Assembly: GCA_025458365.1 (NCBI GenBank)
Contig: JALOSP010000151.1
Span: forward strand, 1-6,091
DNA: 6,091 nucleotides
From: Hyphomonadaceae bacterium
GTDB taxonomy: Bacteria; Pseudomonadota; Alphaproteobacteria; Caulobacterales; Aquidulcibacteraceae
Reading direction: 5' to 3'
Each line of letters opens with the position of its first letter. The first letter of the stretch is position 1. The notes under the pieces are model-generated. The model was not told where the DNA came from and made no database searches. It worked only from the letters and a program-made list of their open reading frames with translations. Positions 5,830 through 6,091 of the stretch are shown here, in pieces. The position numbers and the translations under genes were made by a program.

Positions 5830-6091
5830 TCACGTTGGGCCATCCTTCTCGCCCAGCGGCACACCATCCTCGTCGGTCAGGTGTTTGGCCAGCAGGGCGA
5901 TATTCACCACCCAGAATATCATGTTGATCGCAACATCGCCCCAGGTGTTGTAGGTGACCCAGGTTGCCTCCGGCTGCGTGCGCCAGACCAATTCGTTGAT
6001 CACGGCCAGCACCAGATACATCACGCCGGCCCGCACAGTCAGCGCGCGCCAATGCTCGTCGGCCATATGCATCGCGCCGCCAAACAGGCTT
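5830..6091 (-). CDS. yciB: YciB/IspZ family septation protein A-like inner membrane protein (C-terminal part, start beyond right edge)
   Basis: The C-terminal 86 residues of a minus-strand gene that enters from the right edge; the stop is TGA at 5830-5832. Although an ATG occurs at 6072, the frame continues open through the edge with S-L-F-G-G-A, matching the position of the usual LFG segment, so the start is outside the window. Recognisable family features are the WRALTVRAG stretch, the hydrophobic segment running into NELVWRTQ, and a WVTYNTWGD block followed by a last membrane segment and the AKHLTDEDG tail. YciB is a small inner-membrane protein linked in enterobacteria to cell-envelope synthesis and septation; its exact activity is unsettled. 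The region after NELVWRTQ is more divergent than in typical members (an INMIFWVVNIALL helix), so a related paralogue is possible. Confidence 0.78.
   Translation of the reverse strand, partial: SLFGGAMHMADEHWRALTVRAGVMYLVLAVINELVWRTQPEATWVTYNTWGDVAINMIFWVVNIALLAKHLTDEDGVPLGEKDGPT

Noticed and set aside
1..6091. Mobile element, CRISPR array, tRNA/rRNA, phage or defence system
   Set aside because: No transposase or integrase motif, no spaced direct repeats, no tRNA-like cloverleaf and no toxin-antitoxin or nuclease genes were seen in either strand.

Overview
This 6.1 kb, GC-rich window reads as bacterial chromosome. The protein families (DUF2306 membrane protein, DUF2189 membrane protein, small lipoproteins, a secreted S9 peptidase, a YciB/IspZ-type septation protein) and the wording of the proteins suggest an alphaproteobacterium, perhaps of the Caulobacterales/Maricaulales/Hyphomonadaceae type. 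That placement is a judgement from protein style, not a database match.

Layout from left to right: (1) a DUF2306-type multi-pass membrane protein on the minus strand, cut by the left edge; (2) a divergent, plus-strand AraC-family regulator, separated from it by a 150-base intergenic region that holds a 9-bp perfect inverted repeat just upstream of the membrane-protein ribosome binding site; (3) convergent to the regulator, a DUF2189 integral membrane protein on the minus strand; (4) a 229-base gap with two GC-rich hairpins; (5) a 150-residue lipoprotein on the minus strand with a BamE/SmpA-like central motif; (6) a 186-base gap with two tandem hairpins that share the same arms; (7) a prolyl-oligopeptidase-family (S9A) lipoprotein peptidase on the minus strand, with all catalytic residues present but split by a single +1 frameshift near 4852; (8) the C-terminal end of a YciB/IspZ septation protein on the minus strand, cut by the right edge.

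How they work together: only the AraC regulator and the divergent DUF2306 gene look like a functional unit, the regulator probably controlling the shared intergenic promoter. The other minus-strand genes are separated by 80 to 230 bases, carry their own ribosome binding sites and share no obvious pathway apart from all being envelope-located. I see no mobile element, CRISPR array, RNA gene, phage or defence system. The most notable item is the frameshift in an otherwise well-preserved peptidase gene; nothing here amounts to a clear new biological system.
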